From an uncultured Clostridium sp. (GTDB lineage: Bacteria; Bacillota; Clostridia; Lachnospirales; Lachnospiraceae), in contig UQTA01000008.1 of the NCBI GenBank assembly GCA_900543885.1, positions 18,943-82,942 of the forward strand: a stretch of DNA of 64,000 bases. Reading direction: 5' to 3'. Shown here piece by piece: positions 8,908 through 17,711 of this stretch (positions are counted from its first letter, which is position 1; the number at the start of each line of letters is the position of its first letter). The translations under genes were made by a program, and so were the position numbers. Under the pieces are notes generated by a model, which saw nothing but the letters and a program-made list of their open reading frames with translations, was not told the origin of the DNA and did no database searches.

Positions 8908-10845
8908 ATGAGGGATATGGCATATCTGCAGCTTCTGGCACGGGAATATCCGTCTGTGAAAGAGGCTACCAGCGAGATCGTTAATTTAATGGCGATCTGT
9001 AATCTGCCAAAAGGAACCGAGTACTTTTTCAGTGACCTTCATGGAGAGTATGAAGCATTTATCCATTTGCTGAGGTCTTCTTCCGGTATCATCAGGGAAA
9101 AGATCAAGGAAACATTCGGACATTTGATCCCGGAAGAGGAGCAGCTTCAGCTGGCTAATCTGATCTATTATCCGGAGCGCCATTTGCCGCGGATGATGAA
9201 AATGGGACGTTATACCGAAGACTGGCAGAAGATCACCATTTACAGACTTGTTAAGATCTGTCGGGAAGTATCTTCTAAATATACCCGCTCCAAGGTGAGA
9301 AAAAAGATGCCGAAGGAGTTTGCCTATATTATTGATGAACTTCTCCATGTAGATTACAGTGACGAGAATAAGAAGCTTTACTATAATGAGATCATCCATT
9401 CCATCATCGATACCAGCATTGCGGACAAGTTTATTGTGGCATTGTGCCGTCTGATCCAGAACCTGACCATTGATAATCTTCATATTATCGGTGATATCTT
9501 TGACAGAGGACCAAGAGCAGACATCATTATGAAGGAACTGATGAATTTCCATGATGTGGATATCCAGTGGGGCAACCACGACATTTCGTGGATGGGAGCA
9601 GCTGCAGGCAATCTGGCCTGTATCTGTAATGTACTGCGTATCGCGATCAGCTACAACAGTTTTGATGTGCTGGAAGATGGTTACGGCATTAACCTGCGTC
9701 CTTTGTCCATGTTTGCCGCAAAGGTTTATCAGGATGATCCCTGTGTACGGTTTATGCCAAAGATCCTGGATGAAAACATTTATGATGCAGTAGATCCGGG
9801 ACTGGCAGCCAAGATGCACAAGGCGATCGCTGTGATTCAGTTTAAGGTGGAAGAGGCTATTATGCAGCGCCATCCGGAATATGAGATGGAAAACCGCATG
9901 CTTTTAACAGCTGTGGATTATAAAAAAGGTACGGTTACCATTGAGGGAAAAGAATATCCTATGATGGATATGAATTTCCCGACGATTGATCCGCGGAATC
10001 CACTGGAACTGACCAGAGGAGAAAAAGAATTGCTGCGTACTCTTTGCGCTTCTTTCCGCCACAGTGAGGTTTTACAGCGTCAGGTGAAGTTTATTTATTC
10101 ACATGGAGGCATTTATAAGTGCTATAATTCCAATCTGATGTATCATGGCTGTATTCCCATGAAGAAGGATGGAAGCTTTGACACGATTATCATCGACGGA
10201 AAAGGGTATCAGGGAAAAACTCTTATGGATTTCCTGAACCGTCAGGTGCATAATGCATATTTCCTTTCAGACGGAGCAGATGGAAAGGAAGAAGCACTGG
10301 ATCTGATGTGGTATCTCTGGTGCGGAGCAAGATCTCCTGTATTTGGAAAAGCCAAAATGACTACCTTTGAGCATTATTTTGTAGAGGATAAAGCTACTCA
10401 TAAAGAAGAGATGAATCCATATTATAAACTTTGCGAAAAGGTGGAGATCTGTGATAAGATATTACAGGAATTTGGTCTGGAGACCGAAGGTTCTCATATT
10501 ATTAACGGACATGTACCGGTTAAGCTGAAAGATGGTGAAAAACCGGTAAAAGCGGGGGGAAAGCTTTTTGTGATCGATGGAGGCCTTTCAAAATCATATC
10601 AGAGTACTACCGGTATTGCAGGATATACACTGATCTACAATTCACACCATCTGGCATTAGCTGAGCATATGCCATTTGATCCGAAAAAGGACAGTACGCC
10701 GAAGGTTTCTGTGGTTGAGAAACTGAAGGTGAGAAAAATGGTGGCAGATACAGATAAGGGTCTTGAATTAAAGGAACAGATCGCAGATCTGAAGGAATTA
10801 GTAGCGGCATACCGGGAAGGTGCAATAAAGGAAAGGGCTGAATAA
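8908..10845 (+). CDS. fbp: Fructose-1,6-bisphosphatase class III
   Basis: Gluconeogenic phosphatase converting fructose 1,6-bisphosphate to fructose 6-phosphate. The 645-residue length is right for the Firmicute class III family, which is built on a metallophosphoesterase core. Metal-binding motifs are visible: FSDLHGEYEAF (about 41-51), IGDIFDRGPRAD (194-205) and GNHD (222-225). ATG 8908 is preferred over the in-frame ATG at 8884 because GGGGGA (8894-8899) is 8 bases before it. The stop overlaps the start of the next gene (TAATG), indicating translational coupling with the DUF1700 protein. Confidence 0.95.
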   Translation: MRDMAYLQLLAREYPSVKEATSEIVNLMAICNLPKGTEYFFSDLHGEYEAFIHLLRSSSGIIREKIKETFGHLIPEEEQLQLANLIYYPERHLPRMMKMGRYTEDWQKITIYRLVKICREVSSKYTRSKVRKKMPKEFAYIIDELLHVDYSDENKKLYYNEIIHSIIDTSIADKFIVALCRLIQNLTIDNLHIIGDIFDRGPRADIIMKELMNFHDVDIQWGNHDISWMGAAAGNLACICNVLRIAISYNSFDVLEDGYGINLRPLSMFAAKVYQDDPCVRFMPKILDENIYDAVDPGLAAKMHKAIAVIQFKVEEAIMQRHPEYEMENRMLLTAVDYKKGTVTIEGKEYPMMDMNFPTIDPRNPLELTRGEKELLRTLCASFRHSEVLQRQVKFIYSHGGIYKCYNSNLMYHGCIPMKKDGSFDTIIIDGKGYQGKTLMDFLNRQVHNAYFLSDGADGKEEALDLMWYLWCGARSPVFGKAKMTTFEHYFVEDKATHKEEMNPYYKLCEKVEICDKILQEFGLETEGSHIINGHVPVKLKDGEKPVKAGGKLFVIDGGLSKSYQSTTGIAGYTLIYNSHHLALAEHMPFDPKKDSTPKVSVVEKLKVRKMVADTDKGLELKEQIADLKELVAAYREGAIKERAE

Positions 10846-11378
10846 TGACCAGAGCAGAATTTTTACAGGGACTTAAGACAGAACTGGAAGGTCGCGTTCC
10901 TTATTCCGTGATCCAGGAAAATATCAGGTATTATGATTCTTACATTTCAGATGAGGTAAATAAGGGGGCAGACGAGGCAGAGGTGATCGAAAGCCTGGGC
11001 GGCCCGAATATTATTGCAAGAACGATCGTAGATGCGGCTCTTAATACAGAGGACCGGCCGGATGGCTATGAGACTTATGGTTTCGGCAAAGCACAGGAAG
11101 AAGATCCTGGCCGCAGCGGCCGGGAATACAGCGGACCTTACGGAACCGTAGATAGAGAGGACAGCTATCGCGATACATACCAGAGAAATGTACATTATGT
11201 AGATTTCAGTAAATGGTATGTGAGACTGGCAGCAGGTCTGATCGTCTTTTTCATCATCTTTCTTCTTATGAGCCTGTTCTTTGGCATCATAGGACTGGCT
11301 GGCTGGGTATTGTCTTATATCTGGCCGGTGCTTCTGATCCTGATGATCTTCTGGATGTTTAAAGGACCGGGAAGATAA
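10845..11378 (+). CDS. DUF1700-type membrane protein
   Basis: A 177-residue protein with an N-terminal cytoplasmic helical region (MTRAEFLQGLKTELEG..., DEAEVIESLGGP near 43-54) typical of DUF1700, a Gly/Tyr/Asp-rich linker (about 70-115), and two hydrophobic helices at the C-terminus (about 126-148 and 151-171). DUF1700 proteins often work with PadR-type regulators and toastrack/DUF4097 proteins, but none lies next to this one. Its ATG overlaps the fbp stop codon, so the two are made together. Function unknown. Confidence 0.75.
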   Translation: MTRAEFLQGLKTELEGRVPYSVIQENIRYYDSYISDEVNKGADEAEVIESLGGPNIIARTIVDAALNTEDRPDGYETYGFGKAQEEDPGRSGREYSGPYGTVDREDSYRDTYQRNVHYVDFSKWYVRLAAGLIVFFIIFLLMSLFFGIIGLAGWVLSYIWPVLLILMIFWMFKGPGR

Positions 11379-11426
11379 GAAAGAGGCACAGGAAAGAGAA
11401 AAGTAAATTTGGTTGTCATAAAATAA

Positions 11427-11453
11427 GGGGATGTAAAAAAACATCCTCTTTTT
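11427..11453 (+). terminator. Terminator after fbp-DUF1700
   Basis: GGGGATGT pairs with ACATCCTC across an A-rich loop, followed by TTTTT. The T-run ends two bases before the -35 box of the next promoter. Confidence 0.85.
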
Positions 11454-11454
11454 C

Positions 11455-11483
11455 TTGACATTATTGTGAAAAAATAATATAAT
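11455..11483 (+). promoter_or_regulatory. Consensus promoter for the first NlpC/P60 gene
   Basis: TTGACA (11455-11460), 17-base spacer, TATAAT (11478-11483): a perfect sigma-A consensus. Confidence 0.9.
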
Positions 11484-11545
11484 TACGTTGTTAGTTTGTA
11501 ACAAATCCGTAATAATTCTATTTCGACAATTAGGAGACTTTCAGC

Positions 11546-12265
11546 GTGAATTTTGCTTTAATCCAGAGACATGCGGTAAAGGCTGCCGCAGGTCTTTTTC
11601 TTTTATCAGGTATTCTTTTTGTAAATCCAATCGACGGCATGGCTGCTTCTAAGAACGCAGAGGTGCAGACACGTTCTTCTTATATGGTGACCATTGCGGC
11701 ACCTGCTGTAGAGGTGCATGCTTCTGCCAACGAACACAGCCGTTCAGTAGGACAGGTAAAGCGGGGACAGACCTATGAGGTCCTTTCCAATCTGGGAAAT
11801 GGCTGGGTGAAGATCGGCACTGAAAGCGGAGATGGTTATATCAAAACTTCCGGAAAGGCATCTTTAGTAGAAAAAAATCAGGAAACAGTAGATTTTTCTG
11901 TCAGACAACGCCGTCAGACGGTAGAATTTGCTCTTCAATTTATAGGCGGAAGCTATGTTTTTGGTGGAGTTGACCCGAATAAAGGTGTTGACTGTTCTGG
12001 TTTTACCCGCTATATTTTACAGAACAGTGCTTCTGTAAGCCTTCCTCATTCATCCAAAGGACAGGCTAACTGTGGAACTCCTGTTTCTGAGGAGGAGATG
12101 CAGCCGGGAGATCTGATCTTTTATGGTGATGATACTGGTATTAATCATGTGGCAATGTATATTGGAAATGGACAGGTTGTTCATGCTTCCACAGAAGCCA
12201 CAGGTATCAAGACTTCTCCTTACAATTACCGCAAGCCGGTAAAGATTGTCAGCGTTTTAAGTTAG
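11546..12265 (+). CDS. Secreted SH3-NlpC/P60 peptidoglycan hydrolase, paralog 1
   Basis: A 239-residue secreted endopeptidase of the kind that cuts gamma-D-Glu-diamino-acid bonds in cell-wall peptides. Seen: an N-terminal signal peptide (to about residue 34, ...GMAASKN), a bacterial SH3 domain (about 48-108; NLGNGWVKIG), and a C-terminal NlpC/P60 domain with Cys150 (GVDCSGFTRYI), His201 (INHVAMYIG) and a third polar His213 (VVHAS). The start is GTG 11546 with AGGAG ten bases upstream. It is monocistronic between a perfect promoter and a terminator. The next gene is a clear paralog, sharing SH3 and catalytic domains. Confidence 0.92.
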   Translation: MNFALIQRHAVKAAAGLFLLSGILFVNPIDGMAASKNAEVQTRSSYMVTIAAPAVEVHASANEHSRSVGQVKRGQTYEVLSNLGNGWVKIGTESGDGYIKTSGKASLVEKNQETVDFSVRQRRQTVEFALQFIGGSYVFGGVDPNKGVDCSGFTRYILQNSASVSLPHSSKGQANCGTPVSEEEMQPGDLIFYGDDTGINHVAMYIGNGQVVHASTEATGIKTSPYNYRKPVKIVSVLS

Positions 12266-12280
12266 TGTACGTTATCACAT

Positions 12281-12314
12281 AGCCTTGGTGTCAAAAGATG
12301 CCGGGGCTTTTTTT
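12281..12314 (+). terminator. Terminator after NlpC/P60 paralog 1
   Basis: AGCCTTGGTGTC pairs fully, with wobbles, to GATGCCGGGGCT around an AAAA loop, followed by a T7 run. Confidence 0.9.
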
Positions 12315-12427
12315 ATGGGCTAGAATGATAAAGTTCAGCCTTATGAAGATTTAGGGACAAAAGCACTTATGAAGAAATTGTGAAATCTGTCAAAAATATG
12401 AAAAAATATTAAAAGAAAATAAAAATA

Positions 12428-12455
12428 TTGACGAATCGATGATGTGTGGTATAAT
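12428..12455 (+). promoter_or_regulatory. Promoter for the second NlpC/P60 gene
   Basis: TTGACG (12428-12433), 16-base spacer, TATAAT (12450-12455). Confidence 0.8.
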
Positions 12456-12537
12456 ACAAATGTAATCATCGTAATATTTGCGTAATATTTAGACGTAACT
12501 TTTTAACATAAACCGTAACAAACAGGATGGGATGAGA

Positions 12538-13260
12538 ATGCATAAATTTTTTGGTAAACTGGTTAGAACTGGACTTGTGTGTGGGATGCTGATGATGGCA
12601 GTCCCTGTGACTTCTATGGCAGCCATTGGACCTGGATTTAAGGAAGGAACTTATATTGCTACCATTACAGCAAACAGTGTAAATATTAACAAGACAAGAG
12701 ACAGTGAAGAGGTTCTGGCTATTGCCAAATCAGGTGATACATATGAAGTTTTAGAAGATCTGGGAAATGGCTGGATGAAGATCCGTGTAAATGATACAGA
12801 AGGATATCTTCCGGTTTCTGAAAATGCAGAGATAACAGAAGCCAAAGAAGGAGAGATCGAAGAAATCCAGAAAGAAGCCATTGAGTCTTCCAAAAGTTTT
12901 AAGAGAGCACAGCTTGTTAGTTATGCACTTCAGTTTGTAGGCGGTCCGTACCGTTATGGCGGCAGTGATCCACGTACAGGAACAGATTGTTCTGGTTTTA
13001 CCAGATATGTCTATCAGAATGGATTGGGCATTTCTTTAAATCGTTCCTCAGGCAGTCAGGCAGCTCAGGGAACATCTATCAGCGCTTCACAGATGCAGCC
13101 GGGCGACCTGCTTTTCTATGGAAGCGGGAAGAGCATTAATCATGTAGCGATGTACATAGGAGACGGAAAGATCGTCCATGCCTCCACAGAAGCAACTGGC
13201 ATTAAGGTTTCTAATTGGAATTACAGAAATCCCGTAAAGATCGTAAGTATGTTGGGATAA
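12538..13260 (+). CDS. Secreted SH3-NlpC/P60 peptidoglycan hydrolase, paralog 2
   Basis: A 240-residue paralog of the preceding gene: signal peptide (MHKFFGKLVRTGLVCG... to about residue 28), SH3 domain with DLGNGWMKIR, a charged Glu/Lys linker (about 100-120) longer than in paralog 1, then NlpC/P60 with TDCSGFTRYVYQN, INHVAMYIGDG and IVHASTEATGIK. Both proteins end in nearly the same (N)YR-PVKIVS motif. ATG 12538 is preferred to 12532 because the AGGA at 12524-12527 would be too close to the latter. It has its own promoter and terminator, so the pair is regulated separately despite being adjacent. Confidence 0.92.
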   Translation: MHKFFGKLVRTGLVCGMLMMAVPVTSMAAIGPGFKEGTYIATITANSVNINKTRDSEEVLAIAKSGDTYEVLEDLGNGWMKIRVNDTEGYLPVSENAEITEAKEGEIEEIQKEAIESSKSFKRAQLVSYALQFVGGPYRYGGSDPRTGTDCSGFTRYVYQNGLGISLNRSSGSQAAQGTSISASQMQPGDLLFYGSGKSINHVAMYIGDGKIVHASTEATGIKVSNWNYRNPVKIVSMLG

Positions 13261-13280
13261 AAACAGCAAGAAAACAGACA

Positions 13281-13313
13281 GGCTCTTCTGCCGACGGCAG
13301 AAGGGCCGTTTTT
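13281..13313 (+). terminator. Terminator after NlpC/P60 paralog 2
   Basis: GGCTCTTCTGCC pairs with GGCAGAAGGGCC around GAC, followed by GTTTTT. Confidence 0.9.
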
Positions 13314-13318
13314 AACGG

Positions 13319-13418
13319 GAGAAAAGCCGGGATAGGGGAGCTATCCTGGCTTTTCTCAAGGGGAGTATAAATAATTAATAAGGATGAGGTCATGGTTTAA
13401 GGGAAACCATGTTGCCTC
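13319..13418. repeat. Two further hairpins in the gap before the Asn-rich small gene
   Basis: A 17-bp hairpin has arms at 13319-13335 and 13341-13357 with a 5-base loop and no T-run on the + side. A second has GAGG/CATGGTTT (13386-13398) pairing with AAACCATG/CCTC (13404-13418). The rest of the 291-base gap holds a TATAAT (13427-13432) without a convincing -35 box. Confidence 0.6.
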
Positions 13419-13551
13419 ACATTAGTTATAATATAAATATGGGGAAAAAGCAAGAAAATTCATAAGAGTCGGGTATAAACTTCCGGAATACAGCCATAAT
13501 AAAGCTGTAACTTAAAGTTAATATAAAAAATATCTTTTTGGAGGTATTGAA

Positions 13552-13737
13552 ATGGCAAAGAATGATTACAGCAATGATTACAGTAACCGCTACAGCAGCA
13601 ATCAGATGGATGACTGCGGCAACATGAACCAGGAAAACAAGGCAAAAAACAAAACAGAAAATAAAACAGAAAACACTGCCCGTACTGCTTCAAAAAATAA
13701 TGCAAAAAATAACAGCAGAAATAAAACGGAATATTAA
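13552..13737 (+). CDS. Small Asn/Lys-rich hydrophilic protein
   Basis: A 61-residue protein preceded by a strong GGAGG (about 13540-13544) at good spacing and followed at once by a perfect terminator, so it looks like a real monocistronic gene. Composition is extreme: repeated NDYSN units at the start, then a KNKTENKTENTART-type repeat, with no hydrophobic core, signal or membrane helix and a single Cys. It is probably disordered. Small Asn-rich spore proteins of Clostridia have a similar look, but I see no alpha/beta or gamma SASP signature. No function can be assigned. Confidence 0.7.
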   Translation: MAKNDYSNDYSNRYSSNQMDDCGNMNQENKAKNKTENKTENTARTASKNNAKNNSRNKTEY

Positions 13738-13756
13738 ACAAAACGGGATAAATGAG

Positions 13757-13798
13757 ATGACCGCTTCAGGTAAAGAAATACCTGGGCGGTCATTTTTT
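13757..13798 (+). terminator. Terminator after the small Asn-rich gene
   Basis: ATGACCGC (13757-13764) pairs with GCGGTCAT (13786-13793), inner stem CAGGTA/TACCTG, then a T6 run. Confidence 0.9.
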
Positions 13799-13912
13799 AT
13801 GTATTTTTTCCAGGCTGTACCCTATAGATGGGACTGGCATATATTAATAATAGGAAGACTTGTCTATAACGTTTTGGAAGGTTTCGTATATGGGAGGAGA
13901 GAAGGTGGAAAT

Positions 13913-14227
13913 ATGACTGGTTTTCCAATGCTTCCTTACTGGGAATTTGACAGATGGATAGAATCAGGACGTATCCGTCGGATCATTGATCTTAGGAGTC
14001 CGTGGCAGTATGAAGAGGAAAGGATAAAGGGAAGTGAAAATATTCCATATGATGAATTCTGGGAGCGTATGGATGAGATAAATCCTGGGGAAATAACGGT
14101 ATTCTGCTGTGAAAGAGGTGCCAAGAGCATGGTCATCTGCCGGGATCTGTGGCGCATGGGATATGAGGTGGCAGACCTTGCAGGCGGAATCGTGAATTAC
14201 AGAGGGAAATACATTGACAGATTGTAG
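13913..14227 (+). CDS. Single-domain rhodanese-like protein
   Basis: A 104-residue rhodanese domain: DLRSPWQYEEERIKGSENIPYDEF in the first half (shown here as the conserved D-x-R-x5-E-x3-I-x-G-S-x-N-I-P pattern), and the active-site loop FCCERGAKS with the catalytic Cys, followed by GYEVADLAGGI. Such proteins carry sulfur as a persulfide; the partner is unknown. ATG 13913 was chosen because the upstream in-frame part looks non-coding and the remaining protein fits one domain exactly; GGAGGAG lies at 13893-13899 and AGGTGG at 13903-13908. It probably forms a unit with the following yfcE-like gene. Confidence 0.85.
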   Translation: MTGFPMLPYWEFDRWIESGRIRRIIDLRSPWQYEEERIKGSENIPYDEFWERMDEINPGEITVFCCERGAKSMVICRDLWRMGYEVADLAGGIVNYRGKYIDRL

Positions 14228-14289
14228 TTTCGGGCTGTAAGATGTAATAGGTAAAAGAAAGCCATTAATGAAGGAAAGGACACATTTTG

Positions 14290-14844
14290 ATGAAAATCTT
14301 ATTCGCATCTGATATTCACGGTTCTGCGTACTATTGCCGCAGACTGTTAGACATTTATAAAGAAACAAAGGCGTCCAGAATGGTCATTTTAGGAGATATT
14401 CTTTATCATGGCCCGAGAAATGATCTTCCAAAGGAGTATGCCCCAAAGGAAGTCATTGCTATGTTAAATCCATTAAAAGATCAGATTTATGCTGTTCGCG
14501 GCAATTGTGACACAGAAGTAGACCAGATGGTGCTTCAGTTCCCGATCCTGGCAGATTATGCGCTGTTAGTTTTAGACGGGAAAACATTTTACGCAACCCA
14601 TGGCCACGTATTTAATCAGGATCATCTGCCGCCTATGCAGCCGGGAGATATTCTGGTCCATGGTCATACCCACTTACTGAAAGCAGAAAAAGTGGAAACA
14701 GAATGTGGAACCATTACTGTATTAAACCCAGGTTCCGTTTCTATTCCTAAGGGTGGAAATCCAAATACGTATGCGATCCTGGAAGATGGCGTATTTACCA
14801 TTTATTCCCTGGACGGCGAAGTGGTAAAAGAACTGAAGCTGTAA
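14290..14844 (+). CDS. yfcE: YfcE/MJ0936-type metallophosphodiesterase
   Basis: A 184-residue calcineurin-like phosphoesterase, the same length as E. coli YfcE. Metal motifs in order: FASDIHGS (5-12), LGDILYHGP, GNCD and HGHTH, then the NPGS loop near the end. Family members hydrolyse phosphodiesters in vitro; the natural substrate is not established. ATG 14290 is used with GGAAAGGA about 9 bases upstream; the preceding in-frame TTG has no better site. A second, shorter phosphoesterase of the same family lies at 18.35 kb. Confidence 0.88.
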   Translation: MKILFASDIHGSAYYCRRLLDIYKETKASRMVILGDILYHGPRNDLPKEYAPKEVIAMLNPLKDQIYAVRGNCDTEVDQMVLQFPILADYALLVLDGKTFYATHGHVFNQDHLPPMQPGDILVHGHTHLLKAEKVETECGTITVLNPGSVSIPKGGNPNTYAILEDGVFTIYSLDGEVVKELKL

Positions 14845-14920
14845 GAATAGAAGTTATAATGTGAAGCAGAAAATATGAAACAGAAAATTGAAATGAATTT
14901 AGAACTGTGAGGAAAAAGGA

Positions 14921-16090
14921 TTGAAGCAAACCTATGAACTGATCGCACCCTGTCATTTTGGACTGGAAGCTGTATTGAAAAAAGAGATACTGGATCTGGG
15001 ATATGAAATCTCCCAGGTGGAAGACGGAAGAGTTACGTTTATCGGTGATGATGAGGCAATCTGCCGTGCCAACGTATTTTTGCGCACTGCAGAGCGTGTT
15101 CTGTTAAAAGCCGGCAGTTTCCGTGCAGAGACCTTTGAAGAACTGTTCCAGGGAACCAAAGGGATTGCGTGGGAAGAATTTATCCCGGAAGATGGAAAAT
15201 TCTGGGTGGCAAAGGCTTCTTCCATTAAGAGCAAGCTGTTCAGCCCTTCTGATATCCAGTCCATTATGAAAAAGGCCATGGTAGAGCGGATGAAAGAGCA
15301 TTACCATGTATCCTGGTTTGCAGAGGATGGGGCAAAATTCCCGCTGCGTGTATTTTTATATAAGGATATGGTTACCATTGGCATTGATACCAGCGGTGAT
15401 TCTCTTCACAAAAGAGGCTACCGTACCCTTACCAGCAAAGCTCCTATTACAGAGACGCTGGCAGCAGCCCTGATCATGCTTACACCATGGAATAAGGACC
15501 GTATTCTGGTGGATCCATTCTGCGGCAGCGGTACTTTCCCAATTGAAGCGGCGATGATGGCGGCAAATATGGCACCGGGTATGAATCGCTCCTTCTTATC
15601 TGAGGACTGGAAGAATATCATTAAAAGAAAATGCTGGTATGATGCCATGGACGAAGCAAATGATCTGCTGGATGATACTGTAAAAGTGGATATCCAGGGC
15701 TATGATATTGACGGGGATATTGTGAAAGCAGCCAGAGCAAATGCTCAGTCTGCAGGTGTGGATCATATGATTCATTTCCAGCAGCGTCCGGTAAGTGCTC
15801 TCAGTCATCCGAAAAAATATGGTTTTATCATTTCCAACCCGCCTTATGGCGAGCGTATTGAAGAGAAAAAGAACCTTCCGGCTCTGTATACAGAAATCGG
15901 GGAGCGTTTTGCGGCGTTAGATGCCTGGTCCATGTATCTGATCACTTCCTATGGGGATGCGGAAAAATATATTGGTCGTAAGGCAGACAAAAACCGTAAG
16001 ATCTACAATGGTATGTTAAAAACCTATTTTTATCAGTTCATGGGTCCCAGACCGCCAAAACGCAGTCAGGAGAACCGAAACGTTGATTAA
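14921..16090 (+). CDS. THUMP-domain RNA methyltransferase (RlmL/YpsC-like)
   Basis: A 389-residue class I SAM-dependent methyltransferase of COG0116. The N-terminal part (about 1-160) is a ferredoxin-like plus THUMP RNA-binding module; the C-terminal Rossmann domain has DPFCGSGTFPIEAA for SAM binding and NPPYGER as the catalytic motif. By family it modifies a guanine N2 in 23S rRNA, although the substrate here is inferred. The start is TTG 14921 with GAGGA (14909-14913) at 7-base spacing, and there is no nearby ATG. The next gene starts inside its last codons, which suggests coupled translation. Confidence 0.88.
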   Translation: MKQTYELIAPCHFGLEAVLKKEILDLGYEISQVEDGRVTFIGDDEAICRANVFLRTAERVLLKAGSFRAETFEELFQGTKGIAWEEFIPEDGKFWVAKASSIKSKLFSPSDIQSIMKKAMVERMKEHYHVSWFAEDGAKFPLRVFLYKDMVTIGIDTSGDSLHKRGYRTLTSKAPITETLAAALIMLTPWNKDRILVDPFCGSGTFPIEAAMMAANMAPGMNRSFLSEDWKNIIKRKCWYDAMDEANDLLDDTVKVDIQGYDIDGDIVKAARANAQSAGVDHMIHFQQRPVSALSHPKKYGFIISNPPYGERIEEKKNLPALYTEIGERFAALDAWSMYLITSYGDAEKYIGRKADKNRKIYNGMLKTYFYQFMGPRPPKRSQENRNVD

Positions 16091-17636
16091 AAAAAGAATA
16101 AAATTGCAATTAAAAAAAGCCGTTTCCATGTTTATGGGAGCGGCTTTGCCTGGAATAATGTGTATGGCGCTTTTGACAGCCGGACTAACGGGCTGCGGAA
16201 GCATTTTAACAAAAACGGCTAAAGATCAGACGAGAGAAAGTATGCAGCAGGAGCAGATGAAAGAAAGAGGGGATCATGTTTCTGGTCAGGAGAAAAATCC
16301 TCAAATGACGGAAGAAACGGGACCCGACCAGGAAAGCAGTGCAGAGGATACTGGCAGCAAAGCGGGTTCTCCTGTCATCTGGAACCGCTCACTGCCTTCT
16401 GATGTAACATTACCTTCTTCCTATGATTACAGGGAGCATGGACGGGCGCCGAAGATCGGCAATCAGGGATCTCTTGGCACTTGTTGGGCATTTGCTTCTT
16501 TAACGGCTCTGGAATCCACTTTATTGCCGGATAAGAAAGAAACATTTTCTGTAGATCATATGTCCATGCACAATCATTTTCTTTTGGGACAGGACGAAGG
16601 GGGAGAATATACCATGTCTATGGCCTATCTCCTTTCCTGGGAAGGACCGGTGTGGGAGTCAGAAGATCCATATGGAGATGGTATTTCTCCAGACGGCTTA
16701 AAAGCCAGGGAACATGTTCAGGAGATACAGATTCTGCCATCCAAGGATTATGAGGCTATTAAGAGAGCTGTTTATCTGGAAGGCGGTGTACAAAGTTCCC
16801 TGTATACATCCATGCGGGATTATGAAAGTGAGTCTGTTTATTATAACCGGGAGACGAATTCCTATTGTTATATTGGGACAGAAAAACCCAATCATGATTC
16901 TGTGATCGTTGGCTGGGATGATAATTATCCCAAGGAAAATTTCAACATGGAGTTAGAAGGTGACGGAGCTTTTATCTGTACCAACAGCTGGGGTGAAAAT
17001 TTCGGAGACCAGGGGTACTTTTATGTATCCTATTATGATACGAATATTGGTGTTCATAATATTGTATACACAGGAATCAAGCCTACAGATAATTACGATA
17101 AAATTTACCAGAGTGATCTGTGCGGCTGGGTGGGCCAGATCGGGTATGGGGAAGATACTGCCTGGTTTGCAAATGCCTATCGCACAGAAAAAGTGGAAGA
17201 ACTGGCTGCAGCCGGTTTTTATGCAACAGGGCCAGATACGGAATACAAGATCTATTTGGCCCGCAATCTCCCGGATGAGAATCGTGCAGATGCTGCTGGA
17301 AAAGACAGATTCCGCCAGGACCATGGTCTGGAATCTGCTTTAAACAGAAGGACCCTTCTGGCAGAGGGAACATTAGAGTATTCTGGTTATTATACCGTTC
17401 CTTTGGGTGAAAGAATAGTATTGGACCAGGGGGAAAAATTTGCTATAATAGTGGAAATAAAAACGCCGGACACGGTTCACCCGGTTGCGATCGAATATGA
17501 TGCAGGAGACGGAATTGCCCAGGTGACGCTGGAAGACGGTGAAGGTTATTTAAGTCACAACGGCTCTCTCTGGGAGCATGTGGAAGAGACACAGAAGTGT
17601 AATTTGTGTCTTAAGGTGTATACAGATATTAAATAG
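16083..17636 (+). CDS. Papain-like (C1) cysteine peptidase lipoprotein
   Basis: A 517-residue predicted lipoprotein: signal peptide with lipobox LTGC (Cys38), an acidic low-complexity linker (about 45-97), then a C1 papain fold with Cys134 (NQGSLGTCWAFAS), His271 (NHDSVIVGWDD) and Asn301 (NSWGENFGDQGYFYVSY). The C-terminal 150 residues (from about 335) resemble the beta-rich lectin-like domain that follows C1 domains in clostridial surface peptidases. It probably acts outside the membrane on proteins or peptides. The start is TTG 16083 behind AGGAGA (16068-16073), overlapping the methyltransferase gene by 8 bases. All catalytic residues are intact. Confidence 0.9.
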   Translation: MIKKRIKLQLKKAVSMFMGAALPGIMCMALLTAGLTGCGSILTKTAKDQTRESMQQEQMKERGDHVSGQEKNPQMTEETGPDQESSAEDTGSKAGSPVIWNRSLPSDVTLPSSYDYREHGRAPKIGNQGSLGTCWAFASLTALESTLLPDKKETFSVDHMSMHNHFLLGQDEGGEYTMSMAYLLSWEGPVWESEDPYGDGISPDGLKAREHVQEIQILPSKDYEAIKRAVYLEGGVQSSLYTSMRDYESESVYYNRETNSYCYIGTEKPNHDSVIVGWDDNYPKENFNMELEGDGAFICTNSWGENFGDQGYFYVSYYDTNIGVHNIVYTGIKPTDNYDKIYQSDLCGWVGQIGYGEDTAWFANAYRTEKVEELAAAGFYATGPDTEYKIYLARNLPDENRADAAGKDRFRQDHGLESALNRRTLLAEGTLEYSGYYTVPLGERIVLDQGEKFAIIVEIKTPDTVHPVAIEYDAGDGIAQVTLEDGEGYLSHNGSLWEHVEETQKCNLCLKVYTDIK

Positions 17637-17711
17637 ACAGAGGAAAGAAAAAAAGGGCCGAAGCAAGTGCATATAAGACCAGTAATGGATACTGATACAG
17701 AAGGTGGCAAC

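Noticed and set aside
8986..9873. 295-residue ORF on the minus strand
   Set aside because: Lies entirely antisense to fbp, has no ribosome site and no recognisable domain; a shadow of the real gene.
13700..13912. Longer rhodanese protein starting at 13700
   Set aside because: The extra 71 residues read through the terminator of the previous gene and look non-coding.
17667..17711. GTG 17667 as the rdgB start
   Set aside because: Would add 15 residues unlike the family N-terminus; ATG 17712 has AGGTGG just upstream.
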